Assembly (NCBI RefSeq): GCF_003628305.1
Contig: NZ_RBZM01000005.1
Location: forward strand, 248,001-312,000
Length of the DNA: 64,000 nucleotides
DNA from: Cohnella endophytica
GTDB lineage: Bacteria > Bacillota > Bacilli > Paenibacillales > Paenibacillaceae
Reading direction: 5' to 3'
Every line of letters starts with the position of its first letter. Position 1 is the first letter of the stretch. Positions 34,491 to 43,626 of this stretch are shown one piece after another. The position numbers and the translations under genes are program-made. The notes beneath the pieces are model-generated. The model saw only the letters and a program-made list of their open reading frames with translations, was not told the origin of the DNA and did not search any database.

Positions 34491-36386
34491 ATGGACATCT
34501 TCAGTCGGATCTCAGAGTATCGGGCCGAGAGCGAGAAGCTTAGCTGGTCGGGGACGTTTCGGGATTACATCGATCTACTTCGCCGCGATAATACTCCGGC
34601 GATGACCGCTCACGCCCGGGTGTACGATATGATCGTTTCCCACGGTGTCGAGGAGCGGGGAGGTAGTAAAAAATATAAGTTTTTCAACTCCGAGATTTTC
34701 GGCCTCGACCAGACGATGGAGAAGCTCGTGGAGGAATATTTCCACTCGGCGGCGAGACGGCTTGACGTGCGCAAAAGGATATTGCTGCTGATGGGACCGG
34801 TCAGCGGAGGGAAATCGACGATCGTCACCTTGCTCAAGAAAGGGCTGGAACAATACTCGCGTTCGCCGCGAGGCGCCGTATATGCGATTAAAGGCTGCCC
34901 GATGCAGGAGGACCCGTTGCATCTGATTCCCAATGAGCTGCGCTCGGAGGTCGAGAAGGAGCTTGGCGTGCGAATCGAAGGCGATCTATGCCCTTCCTGC
35001 CAGATGCGTTTGCGTACCGAGTTCGATGACGATATCGAGCAGGTACCGATTGAACGCGTGCTCATATCGGAGAAAAACCGCGTCGGCATCGGCACGTTCA
35101 GCCCGTCGGACCCTAAGTCGCAGGATATCGCGGACTTGACGGGGAGCATCGATTTCTCGACGATTACGGAGTACGGCTCGGAGTCGGACCCGCGCGCGTA
35201 TCGATTCGACGGGGAGTTGAACAAGGCGAACCGGGGATTGATGGAATTCCAGGAAATGTTGAAATGCGACGAGAAGTTCCTATGGAATCTACTATCGCTG
35301 ACCCAGGAGGGGAATTTCAAGGCTGGACGGTTCGCGTTGATCAGCGCCGACGAGATGATCGTGGCGCACACCAACGAATCGGAGTATAAGGCGTTCATTT
35401 CCAACAAGAAAAACGAAGCGCTACAATCCAGAATGATCGTTATGCCGGTTCCTTACAATCTGAAGGTATCCGCGGAAGAGAAAATATATACGAAGCTGAT
35501 CGGCCAATCCGATATGAGCCATGTGCATATCGCTCCGCACGCGTTGCGAGCCGCCGCTATTTTCTCCATATTGACCCGATTGAAGGAATCGAAGAAACAA
35601 GGCATGGACTTGGTCAAAAAAATGCGAATGTACGACGGCGAAGAGGTGGAAGGTTATAAGGAAGCCGACCTGAAGGAGATGCAAAACGAGTTCGTGGAAG
35701 AGGGGATGTCCGGAATAGATCCCCGCTACGTCATTAACCGGATCTCAAGCGCGCTCATTAAACATGATTTGCCGTGCATTAACGCCTTGGACGTTCTGCG
35801 CGCTTTGAAAGACGGACTCGACCAGCATCCTTCGATTACGCGGGAGGAACGGGAGAAGTATTTGAACTTCATCTCCGTCGCGCGCAAGGAATACGACAAT
35901 CTGGCGAAGAAAGAAATCCAGAAGGCTTTCGTGTATTCCTTCGAGGAGTCCGCGCGAACTTTATTCGAGAATTACCTCGATAACATCGAAGCGTATTGCA
36001 ATTGGGCGAAAATCAAAGATCCTCTGACCGGCGAAGAAATGGACCCGGACGAGAGGCTCATGCGCTCGATCGAGGAGCAGATCGGAGTGTCCGAGAACGC
36101 GAAGAAAGCTTTCCGCGAAGAAATCCTGATCCGGATCTCGGCCTATTCGCGTAAAGGCAAGAAGTTCGACTACAGCATGCATGACCGCCTTCGCGAAGCG
36201 ATCGAGAAAAAGCTGTTCACGGACTTGAAGGACATCGTCAAAATCACGACCTCGACGAAGACGCCCGACGAGAGCCAGCTAAAGCGCATCAACGAAGTAA
36301 CAAAGCGTCTCATTGACGAGCACCATTACTGTCCCGTGTGCGCGAATGAATTGCTGCGTTACGTGGGCAGTCTACTTAACAGATAA
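34491..36386 (+). CDS. prkA: PrkA serine protein kinase / AAA+ protein
   Basis: A 631-aa protein of the PrkA family, first described as a serine kinase and later linked to AAA+ protease-like activity; in B. subtilis it promotes sporulation through SigK. The N-terminal AAA domain has the Walker A segment GPVSGGKST near residue 105, and the C-terminal PrkA domain ends in EHHYCPVCANELLRYVG. CPSCQ near residue 168 adds a second CxxC. GAGGAGG precedes the ATG. In many genomes prkA is followed by yhbH and spoVR; here neither follows. Confidence 0.93.
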   Translation: MDIFSRISEYRAESEKLSWSGTFRDYIDLLRRDNTPAMTAHARVYDMIVSHGVEERGGSKKYKFFNSEIFGLDQTMEKLVEEYFHSAARRLDVRKRILLLMGPVSGGKSTIVTLLKKGLEQYSRSPRGAVYAIKGCPMQEDPLHLIPNELRSEVEKELGVRIEGDLCPSCQMRLRTEFDDDIEQVPIERVLISEKNRVGIGTFSPSDPKSQDIADLTGSIDFSTITEYGSESDPRAYRFDGELNKANRGLMEFQEMLKCDEKFLWNLLSLTQEGNFKAGRFALISADEMIVAHTNESEYKAFISNKKNEALQSRMIVMPVPYNLKVSAEEKIYTKLIGQSDMSHVHIAPHALRAAAIFSILTRLKESKKQGMDLVKKMRMYDGEEVEGYKEADLKEMQNEFVEEGMSGIDPRYVINRISSALIKHDLPCINALDVLRALKDGLDQHPSITREEREKYLNFISVARKEYDNLAKKEIQKAFVYSFEESARTLFENYLDNIEAYCNWAKIKDPLTGEEMDPDERLMRSIEEQIGVSENAKKAFREEILIRISAYSRKGKKFDYSMHDRLREAIEKKLFTDLKDIVKITTSTKTPDESQLKRINEVTKRLIDEHHYCPVCANELLRYVGSLLNR

Positions 36387-36417
36387 GATTTATTTACCCG
36401 ATCCGATCACATACCGC

Positions 36418-36462
36418 GAGACTATTCCCAAGGCGAGAATGACCTTGGGGATAGTCTCTTTG
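36418..36462 (+). terminator. rho-independent terminator of prkA
   Basis: GAGACTAT-CCCAAGG pairs with CCTTGGGGATAGTCTC around a short loop, followed by a T-rich tract. Confidence 0.85.
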
Positions 36463-36504
36463 TCTTGACGAAATTCGGAAAGGGGAATAAACTTACGGTA
36501 GATC

Positions 36505-36526
36505 ATAATAAACTATGGTTTATTAT
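36505..36526 (+). promoter_or_regulatory. perfect 22-bp palindrome over the IclR start (putative operator)
   Basis: ATAATAAAC (36505-36513) and GTTTATTAT (36518-36526) flank TATG. It lies just downstream of a possible promoter (TTGACG 36465-36470, TAAACT 36488-36493, 17-bp spacer). AT-rich palindromes of this kind are typical operators of IclR-family proteins, so autoregulation is likely. Confidence 0.6.
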
Positions 36527-37309
36527 ATTAAACTAACCGGAGGAGATACTATCAATCAACGGAAATATTGGGCTCCCGCCGTCGAGAAAACCCATCTCAT
36601 CCTGGAACAGATAGCCAAGGAGCCCGGCAAGCTGAAATTAATGGATTTGTCCAATCGTTTGGGCATTCACAAAAGCTCGATGTTCGTGCTGCTTCATACG
36701 TTGGAGCAGCTTGGCTGGGTCGGCAAAGGACAGAACGACGCCTATATCCTCGGGCATGTTCTCGGGAGTCTTGGGCATGCGTTTTTAGAACAATTCGACC
36801 TAAAGGAACGGTTTCTCGAAGAAGCGGCCAAGACTAGGGATTCATTGCAGGAAACGATTCAACTCGCCAAGCTGGACGGAGACCAAGTTTTTTACTTGGA
36901 GAAGGTCGAGATGCCTTCCCGGGTGCGGATCGTGTCCGAACCCGGGATGAGATTTCCCGCGCATGCGACGGCGCTGGGCAAAGCGTTGCTTGCGTGGAGT
37001 CCGGAAGGCGCGCTCGAACGAACGTTGCACGACCCGTTAGAGGAGCTTACGCCGAATACGATAACATCGTTAACTCGGCTCGCCCCCCAATTGAAAGCGA
37101 TAAGAATGGCCGGTTATTCGATCGAGGAACAGGAATCCGTCATGGGTTTCTGCTGCGTCGCCGCGCCGATCTTGGCTTCCGACGGAAGCGCGGTGGCTGC
37201 CGTAAGCGCTTCGATCGCTGTTCACAAATGGAATGAAACCCGAGATAAGGCAATCGGGGAAGTACAAGCGCTAGCGAAGAGACTTAGTCTGTCTTTATCC
37301 ATTCACTAA
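36515..37309 (+). CDS. IclR-family transcriptional regulator
   Basis: A 264-aa regulator with an N-terminal winged helix (about 13-75, LMDLSNRLGIHKSSMFVLLH) and a C-terminal effector-binding domain (about 85-260, RFPAHATALGKALLAWSPEG, GFCCVAAPI). The ATG at 36515 lies inside the 22-bp palindrome and has no ribosome site. A good GGAGGAG (36538-36544) lies further down, followed by no ATG, GTG or TTG, only an ATC at 36551, so the true start is uncertain. The gene leads a cluster with an SDR dehydrogenase and an FAH-family hydrolase, probably its targets. Confidence 0.88.
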   Translation: MVYYIKLTGGDTINQRKYWAPAVEKTHLILEQIAKEPGKLKLMDLSNRLGIHKSSMFVLLHTLEQLGWVGKGQNDAYILGHVLGSLGHAFLEQFDLKERFLEEAAKTRDSLQETIQLAKLDGDQVFYLEKVEMPSRVRIVSEPGMRFPAHATALGKALLAWSPEGALERTLHDPLEELTPNTITSLTRLAPQLKAIRMAGYSIEEQESVMGFCCVAAPILASDGSAVAAVSASIAVHKWNETRDKAIGEVQALAKRLSLSLSIH

Positions 37310-37330
37310 GGAAGAGAGCTGAGATTAGAT

Positions 37331-38107
37331 ATGGCAAGATTAGCGAATAAAGTCGCTTTGATTACCGGCGCGGGATCGGGAATCGGCCAGAGCTCCGCGC
37401 TGTTGTTCGCGAAAGAAGGGGCTCGTGTCGTTGTCAACGATCTTGATGCCGTCAAGGGCGAGGAAACGGTCAAAATGATTCGAGATGCAGGCGGCGAAGC
37501 GATATTCATCGGCGCCGACGTGACGAAACCCGAACAAGTATCCGCGATGGTAGAGGAGATTAAGCTCGAATACGGCCGTATCGATGTGCTCTTTAACAAT
37601 GCGGGCATCAGCGGGGTTGGCGTGCTTCACGAGATCGAGCCGGAAGCATGGGATCGCGTGATCAACGTGAACATACGCGGAGTATACTTGCCTTCCAAGT
37701 TTGTGATCCCTCTTATGATCGAACAACGCGAAGGATCGATTATTAACATGTCCTCGTGCATCGCCGAGATCGGATTAGCCAAGCGCGCTTCCTACGCGGC
37801 GACGAAGGGGGCCGTTCTCGCGCTTACGAAATCGATGCAGGTCGATTATGCGGCATATAACATTCGTGTGAACGCGTTGTTGCCGGGAACGATTCTTACG
37901 CCTTTCGTAGAGAACTACTTAAGAACGTCGTATGACGATCCCGAAACGGCGATCGCGTCCTTGAAGACGCGTCAACTGAGCGGCGATCTGGGGCGTCCGC
38001 ACGATGTCGCCCAGGCGGCTTTGTTCCTCGCTTCGGACGAGTCGAAGTTCATGATGGGTTCCCCGTTCTACATCGACGGCGGCGTCACTTTCGGCAAAAA
38101 CGCATAG
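37331..38107 (+). CDS. SDR-family NAD(P)-dependent dehydrogenase
   Basis: A 258-aa classical short-chain dehydrogenase: cofactor motif TGAGSGIG (residues 13-20), VNDLD suggesting NAD preference (Asp at the end of beta-2), LFNNAGIS, catalytic serine in INMSSC and YAATK for Tyr and Lys. It starts 22 bases after the IclR gene and is followed by an FAH-family hydrolase. That pairing is seen in non-phosphorylative L-fucose and L-rhamnose breakdown, where an SDR oxidises 2-keto-3-deoxy sugar acids and an FAH protein cleaves the diketo acid. The substrate here is inferred from context. Confidence 0.88.
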   Translation: MARLANKVALITGAGSGIGQSSALLFAKEGARVVVNDLDAVKGEETVKMIRDAGGEAIFIGADVTKPEQVSAMVEEIKLEYGRIDVLFNNAGISGVGVLHEIEPEAWDRVINVNIRGVYLPSKFVIPLMIEQREGSIINMSSCIAEIGLAKRASYAATKGAVLALTKSMQVDYAAYNIRVNALLPGTILTPFVENYLRTSYDDPETAIASLKTRQLSGDLGRPHDVAQAALFLASDESKFMMGSPFYIDGGVTFGKNA

Positions 38108-38165
38108 CCATGATTGTTGATTACAATTTAGTTCCTATTATCCCGTTAACGGAGGAATCGTACTT

Positions 38166-39050
38166 ATGAAACTTCTTACATTCGTAAAGCAAGGCGTAAC
38201 ATCGCTTGGAGTAAAGACGGAAAAGGGAGTGTTGGACGTAGCGGAAGCCGCTAAGGAAGCTGGTGCTTGCGTTCCCGATTCGGTTATGTCCGTCATCGAG
38301 GAAGGCGTTTCCGCTCTCGGCGCGATCTCCGACCTCGTCGCATCTACTTCCGCGAGTAGCGCGGCATGGCTGCGGGAATCCGATCTCGAGTTCGGTCCGT
38401 GCGTCACGGATCCGAAAAAAATGATCTGCGTCGGACTGAACTACCGCAAACATGCGGAAGAGACGAACGCGCCTATTCCGGAATTCCCGATCCTCTTCAA
38501 TAAATTCCAGAACACCCTTACCGCCCATGGCCGCGACATCGCGATACCTCGCGTTACGAATAAACTGGATTACGAGGCCGAGCTTGTTATCGTCATCGGG
38601 AAAAAAGCGAAGTACGTGTCGAAAGAAGACGCGTTGGATCATGTGTTCGGCTACTGCTGCGTCAACGACTTGTCGGCTCGGGACTTGCAGATGCGCACGC
38701 CGCAGTGGATGCTTGGCAAGATCGGCGATGATTTCAGCCCGCTCGGACCGTATTTGGTTACGGCGGACGAGGTGGGCGATCCGAATCGGTTGAACATTAA
38801 ATCGACCGTCAACGGGGAAGTACGCCAGCAGTCCAACACATCGGATATGATCTTCGCTTGCGACGAGATCGTAAGTTATATTTCGCAGCATCTCACGCTG
38901 GAACCTGGAGACGTTATTCTCACCGGAACGCCGGAAGGGGTCGTGCTCGGTTATCCGCCGGAGAAACAAATCTATCTGAAGCCGGGGGACGTCGTTACGA
39001 TCGAGATCGAGAAGCTCGGCTCGTTGACGAATCGGTTCGTGGGAGAATAA
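38166..39050 (+). CDS. fumarylacetoacetate hydrolase family protein
   Basis: A 294-aa FAH-superfamily enzyme. The catalytic domain (about 80-290) has ICVGLNYRKHAEE, LDYEAELVIVIGKK (metal ligand glutamates), NDLSARDLQ, LGPYLVTADEV and ILTGTPEGV. Family members hydrolyse or decarboxylate 2,4-diketo acids with Mg or Mn. GGAGGAATCG precedes the ATG. With the adjacent SDR it could act as a 2,4-diketo-3-deoxy-sugar-acid hydrolase; another dioic acid is possible. Confidence 0.9.
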   Translation: MKLLTFVKQGVTSLGVKTEKGVLDVAEAAKEAGACVPDSVMSVIEEGVSALGAISDLVASTSASSAAWLRESDLEFGPCVTDPKKMICVGLNYRKHAEETNAPIPEFPILFNKFQNTLTAHGRDIAIPRVTNKLDYEAELVIVIGKKAKYVSKEDALDHVFGYCCVNDLSARDLQMRTPQWMLGKIGDDFSPLGPYLVTADEVGDPNRLNIKSTVNGEVRQQSNTSDMIFACDEIVSYISQHLTLEPGDVILTGTPEGVVLGYPPEKQIYLKPGDVVTIEIEKLGSLTNRFVGE

Positions 39051-39066
39051 TAGATTGAATAGATAA

Positions 39067-39105
39067 AGAGGCAGCACAATAGCCTATCGCTATTGTGCTG
39101 CCTCT
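39067..39105. terminator. 17-bp perfect stem between convergent genes
   Basis: Bases 67-83 and 89-105 of the 39000 block form a perfect 17-bp stem with a five-base loop. The minus-strand side runs into TTTATC, so it fits a terminator for the chitinase-like gene, and it probably also stops the FAH transcript. Confidence 0.75.
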
Positions 39106-39131
39106 CCGCGTTGCAATTCTAATTTAATACA

Positions 39132-40688
39132 TTATTTCAATGCTTGAACGAGTTTGTTAAGCAGCGCGTTCTTGGAATCTTGGCTTAGCTCCCAAGCCAT
39201 CGCTCCTCCAAGTCCTTTGGCCTTAATGTAGGCTGCCTTGTAGGTGATGGATTCGGGATCTTCGTACGAGATCATCGTTCCGGTCGAAGAGTTAAACAAC
39301 CAAGGAACTTTCGCGTTGTTATCCCAGTACCGGACATACCCCTGCCCATTAATCCATCCCTTTGATATCAAGTTTCCGTATTCGTGAATGCCGTCCGCTA
39401 TGACGCCGTCCGCAACGCCTTTGCAACTCTGATCCAGGCCGTGATTCGACTGGCCGCATCCTGTCCAACTCCGCCCGTAGAATGGAATACCTACGATTAA
39501 CTTTTTAGCGGAAGCCCCGGCTTTCAAGTAAGTGTTAACCGCGTAATCGATATTCCCCTTCGAGCTTCCAGCATCGTTGAGATCGGCGTAGAGGGGCGCT
39601 TGGTGTCCGCTAACCTGGTCCCAGTTGCCATGATAGTCATAGGTCATCAAGTTGATCCAATCGACAAGGGAATTTAACTTCGCCGTCTCGATGTTGCGAA
39701 TGTTATCCTCGGATACGCCGACCGCGATCGTGAGCAAGTATTTCTTGCCATCGTTCGTTCCCGCGGCATTCAGCTTGTCGCGGATCGCTTTCAGTAGCAT
39801 CGTGAAGTTCGTTTTATCCTCAGGTCGAACCTTGTTGCTGGACAACCCTCCGGCAACGGGGTATTCCCAGTCGATATCGACTCCGTCGAAACCATATTTA
39901 CGGATGAAGCTAACAACGCTATCGGCGAATAGATTGCGTGAATAGATCGACGCGGCGACGTCCGAGAACTGGCCGGACCAACCCCATCCGCCCACGCTGA
40001 TGAGCGTCTTCAAACCCGGTTTCGCTTTTTTGAGCTTGGTTAGCCGATCGAAATTGGTTTGATCCGCGGCAGGGTCGCCAAGTACGACCTGACCATTCTT
40101 AATATTTGCGAAAGCATAGTTTAAGTGGGTCAAGCCCGTTGAACCGATCTGCGAGACATCATAATTCTGATAGAGCGCCCAAGAGGGATAATAGCCGATT
40201 ATTCGATAGGATGAACTTGGAACGGACGGCGTAGGGGGCGTCGTCGTTGTCGTTCTCGATGCAAGCTCTACTGTTTTGGTAGCGGCGTTCCAATTCAGAG
40301 TTAGATTAAGAATTGTCGCTATTGGCCGAACGGGGAGGAACAGCTTCGAACCTCTGAGCGTCGGTACGGCGGATAACGTTATTTTGCTGCCGTTGATGGT
40401 TGCCGAACTGTTGTTTAATTCCATTTCGATCGTTGTTTGGGGTTTGGTAAGCTTGAATTTCGTCTTGCTGGTCCAGGCGACTTGCAAGCCGAGAGACTGG
40501 ATGAACGGACGGGTCTCGACGTATGTATTGCCGCCGAGTTGAACAGGTTGCGAGGAGAAAACAATACGGCTGCCGTTGTAGAATACTTTGATCTCATTGC
40601 CTGCGTGGCCTTCTTGCATCGGAATCGAGATGAATCCGACGACGAAGAGCAGCATCACGATGCATAGACGCGTTGCATGACCTTTCAT
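39132..40688 (-). CDS. secreted GH18 glycosidase (chitinase-like) with copper-amine-oxidase-N-like domain
   Basis: A 518-aa exported protein. The signal peptide (about 1-29) is followed by a copper-amine-oxidase-N-like (stalk) domain (about 35-142; GNTYVETRPFIQSLG, FLPVRPIA), which is common in Paenibacillus surface proteins, a Thr/Pro linker and a GH18 barrel (about 160-518). The catalytic signature DGVDIDWEYP is complete, and ISVGGWGWS, LMTYDYHG and AMAWELSQD support chitin or peptidoglycan-type glycan hydrolysis. Spore cortex lytic enzymes also belong to GH18, so chitin is not certain. Confidence 0.9.
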   Translation of the reverse strand: MKGHATRLCIVMLLFVVGFISIPMQEGHAGNEIKVFYNGSRIVFSSQPVQLGGNTYVETRPFIQSLGLQVAWTSKTKFKLTKPQTTIEMELNNSSATINGSKITLSAVPTLRGSKLFLPVRPIATILNLTLNWNAATKTVELASRTTTTTPPTPSVPSSSYRIIGYYPSWALYQNYDVSQIGSTGLTHLNYAFANIKNGQVVLGDPAADQTNFDRLTKLKKAKPGLKTLISVGGWGWSGQFSDVAASIYSRNLFADSVVSFIRKYGFDGVDIDWEYPVAGGLSSNKVRPEDKTNFTMLLKAIRDKLNAAGTNDGKKYLLTIAVGVSEDNIRNIETAKLNSLVDWINLMTYDYHGNWDQVSGHQAPLYADLNDAGSSKGNIDYAVNTYLKAGASAKKLIVGIPFYGRSWTGCGQSNHGLDQSCKGVADGVIADGIHEYGNLISKGWINGQGYVRYWDNNAKVPWLFNSSTGTMISYEDPESITYKAAYIKAKGLGGAMAWELSQDSKNALLNKLVQALK

Positions 40689-40815
40689 CTGTCACTCTCC
40701 CGGTGATAGAGTTTCCGCTTGGGATCGCGGGACTCTATGAGAATAAGTCGTTCACCTTATTTTCCGAGAGAGCGGTTTCTTCGTAAAGGCAAAGAATGTG
40801 GGCATAGAGGAGATT

Positions 40816-42177
40816 TTATACAGATGTCTTCGGGAGAGTGATTCGGAATTGGGTCGTTCCGAGCGGTTGTAACTCGTTCTCTTTCGACAGAATCTCAAGG
40901 CTGCCTTTATAATGCTTAACTCGTTCTTGAACGATGGCCAGGCCAAGGCCGGTGTGATCCTTGCCTTTGGAAGTATAACCGGGAGCGAAGATTCGATCTT
41001 TGTCATTATCGGAAATGTGGCGCCCTCTGTTCGATACCAGAAGTTCAATGCGTTTCTGTTCGTCTATTCGAATCGACGCATGGACTTGTCGTTGATCCTG
41101 CGGAAGGATCTCGGTCTCGTCGAAGGCGTTGTCTACGAGATTTCCGATGATCTTGATAATATCGATAACCTTAACGGTCGTTTCGTGCATGTTCCAATTA
41201 TCGGGCAGTTCGCAAGTGAACGCTATGCCCTTGCCAATGGCGACCGTCGTCTTCGCTTGCGCGAAAGCCGCCAAGGCTGGAGAAGAATGATGAACGATGT
41301 CGCTGACGGAGCGCGTCTCCTTCACTAAATCATTTACGTACGATTTCAACTGCTCCGTTTTCCCCATATGCACCATCGTATGTATAACCTGAACATGATT
41401 AAGAAAGTCGTGCCTTTGTCCGCGGATAGACGTAAACATATCGTTAATCTCTTCCACGTACACCTCTTGCGTCATCCGGACCGCTTGCTCCCTTGTTCGG
41501 ACGAGCAGACGGATAATCGTGACGAGAGAGAGCAGGCTGATAACGATAGTAGCATAGATCAAGGTGGAATTAAGAGGTACATCATATCTTTCCGGCATTA
41601 TTTGTACGATTTGCAGCGTACCCAGTAGAAAGAATTGCAGTAAAATGAGCGCTAGCACTGCGGTTATCGTACTTCTTTCCAACTCGACGAAAATTGCGAA
41701 TATTTTTTTGCCAGGGAATTGCTTGCGTCGGCGTATGATCCAGGAAGCCATAAAAATCACGCTTAATAGCGGATAAAGCACGGATAGCAATTCGAAATAC
41801 TTTGACGTAACCATTTCTTCACGAGTGTCTACTCCATAGCCATAGACCATAATCCCCGTTAACAAGAGATCCATCGCGATGGCAAATATCATGATGAATA
41901 AGTAGACGATGAGTTTTTTCTTCGTGCTGACATCTCTGAAGAATACGAATAACAAGAACAATCCAATCAAGAGTGAATTAATAATATGAACATACGAAGG
42001 GAGCACTAAGATCATCAAATCCGTATAGACGGAATGAATGACAGCGATAAAGAAAAGACGTTTCATTAGTTTTGGGGGCACGGGGTCAAGAAAAGAGAGG
42101 CAAAACAACCAATAAACGAAAATTTGCGGTTGCGACCCAAAGATATCTAGTTTTATAAAGTTTATGATGTCATTCAT
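40816..42177 (-). CDS. AgrC-like sensor histidine kinase, paralogue 1
   Basis: A 453-aa kinase of the HPK10/GHKL type. Six or seven membrane helices (about 1-225) form the sensor; the dimerisation region has the phospho-accepting histidine in IRGQRHDFLNH (H256), followed by the N box NLVDNAFDE, PGYTSKG and the G box GLGLAIVQERV. The kinase half is nearly identical to the two upstream paralogues, whereas the sensor halves differ. It is third in a three-gene minus-strand run starting at 44988, divergent from an agrBD-like operon, so sensing the peptide made there is likely. Confidence 0.88.
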   Translation of the reverse strand: MNDIINFIKLDIFGSQPQIFVYWLFCLSFLDPVPPKLMKRLFFIAVIHSVYTDLMILVLPSYVHIINSLLIGLFLLFVFFRDVSTKKKLIVYLFIMIFAIAMDLLLTGIMVYGYGVDTREEMVTSKYFELLSVLYPLLSVIFMASWIIRRRKQFPGKKIFAIFVELERSTITAVLALILLQFFLLGTLQIVQIMPERYDVPLNSTLIYATIVISLLSLVTIIRLLVRTREQAVRMTQEVYVEEINDMFTSIRGQRHDFLNHVQVIHTMVHMGKTEQLKSYVNDLVKETRSVSDIVHHSSPALAAFAQAKTTVAIGKGIAFTCELPDNWNMHETTVKVIDIIKIIGNLVDNAFDETEILPQDQRQVHASIRIDEQKRIELLVSNRGRHISDNDKDRIFAPGYTSKGKDHTGLGLAIVQERVKHYKGSLEILSKENELQPLGTTQFRITLPKTSV

Positions 42178-42216
42178 CTTAGGGCTACGCTCCTCGATTT
42201 ACTTTAGGTGTACAAA

Positions 42217-43578
42217 TTATGTTTGCGCTTGTGGCAGAGTAATTCTGAATATAGTCGTGCCGACAGCTTGAACTGGATTTTCTTCGGATTGGACTTCAAG
42301 GCTGCCATTATAATGCTTGACTCGCTCCTGAACGATGGCAAGTCCAAGGCCGGAGTGATCGTTGCCTTTGGAAGTATAACCGGGAGCGAACATTCGATCT
42401 TTGTCTTTATCGGATAGATGACGTCCTCTGTTCGACACCAGGAGTTCAATACGATTTCGTTCGTCTATGCGTATCGAAGCATGAACCTGCCGTTGATTTT
42501 GCGGAAGCGTCTCGGTCTCGTCGAAGGCGTTGTCTACGAGATTTCCGATAATCTTGATAATATCGATAACCTTGACGGTCGTTTCTTGCATATTCCAATT
42601 GTCAGGCAGTTCGCAAGTGAACCCGATGCCCTTGCCTATTGCGACCGTCGTCTTCGATTGCGCGAAAGCAGCCAGAGCCGGCGAAGAATGGTGGACAATA
42701 TCGCTCACCGAGCGGGTTTCCTTGACCAATTCACTGATATAGGTATTTAACTGCTCGTTCTTGCCCATTTGCGACATCGTATGCATGACCTGCATATGGT
42801 TAAGAAAGTCGTGCCTTTGCCCGCGTATAGACGTAAACATATCGTTAATCTCTTCCACGTACACCTCTTGCGTCATCCGGGCCACTTGCTCCCTTGTGCG
42901 GACGAGCAGGCGGATGATGGAAACGAGGGCCAGGACGCTTACGGTAATCGTGATTAGAATCAGACTACCGTTAAGAAAAGGGTTATAACTATCACTCGTC
43001 GATAAGATCAGTTGTATCGATCCAAGCAGGCAAAATTGAAAGCAAATAAGCAAAATTACGTTTGTTAACGTCTTACGGTCGTCATTCAAGACGATCGAGA
43101 ATAGTTTCTTAGTAGAGTAATTGTTTCTGTTCCGTATAAACCAAGAGATGACGAACAGAACCAATAACTCCGGGTACACACACATCATGATATCGAATAC
43201 ATTTTCGCGGATCAGTTCGGCGTGGGTGACGCTTCCGGATATATAGATCATTAAAGAGCTGGAGATCAAATCCATTATAATACCGACAGCGAACCAAAAT
43301 AATAAGAGGTATAGTTTCTTTTTAATGGGTATTTCTTTGAATACGACAAAAAGCAGGATTGCGCCTACCGATAGTGAATTGATTAAATGCAGAGACAACG
43401 GCAGATACAGAATAAGAATGTCGGTGTAGATTGAGTGGGTGATAGAGATAATCGCAATTCTTTTGTACAGCTTAGCAGGCAGTGGATCTAAAAAAGAAAA
43501 GCAAAACAACAAGCAGAGAAAAGTTTGCGGTTGAGCAATTAAAATATCGAGCTTTATAAAATTAAGAAACTCGTCCAT
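42217..43578 (-). CDS. AgrC-like sensor histidine kinase, paralogue 2
   Basis: A 453-aa paralogue. ATG 43578 follows GAGGAAGG; the frame extends to a TTG at 43599 that overlaps the ribosome site. Sensor helices occupy about 1-225, followed by IRGQRHDFLNHMQVMH, NLVDNAFDE and GLGLAIVQERV. The sensor sequence (DPLPAKLYKRIAIISITHS) is recognisably related to those of the neighbours but diverged. It is separated from paralogue 1 by 39 bases and from paralogue 3 by 48, consistent with one transcript. Confidence 0.88.
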   Translation of the reverse strand: MDEFLNFIKLDILIAQPQTFLCLLFCFSFLDPLPAKLYKRIAIISITHSIYTDILILYLPLSLHLINSLSVGAILLFVVFKEIPIKKKLYLLLFWFAVGIIMDLISSSLMIYISGSVTHAELIRENVFDIMMCVYPELLVLFVISWFIRNRNNYSTKKLFSIVLNDDRKTLTNVILLICFQFCLLGSIQLILSTSDSYNPFLNGSLILITITVSVLALVSIIRLLVRTREQVARMTQEVYVEEINDMFTSIRGQRHDFLNHMQVMHTMSQMGKNEQLNTYISELVKETRSVSDIVHHSSPALAAFAQSKTTVAIGKGIGFTCELPDNWNMQETTVKVIDIIKIIGNLVDNAFDETETLPQNQRQVHASIRIDERNRIELLVSNRGRHLSDKDKDRMFAPGYTSKGNDHSGLGLAIVQERVKHYNGSLEVQSEENPVQAVGTTIFRITLPQAQT

Positions 43579-43626
43579 GATACCTTCCTCGCTCCTCAAA
43601 TCCTGATAATCAAAATTCTAATGCGC

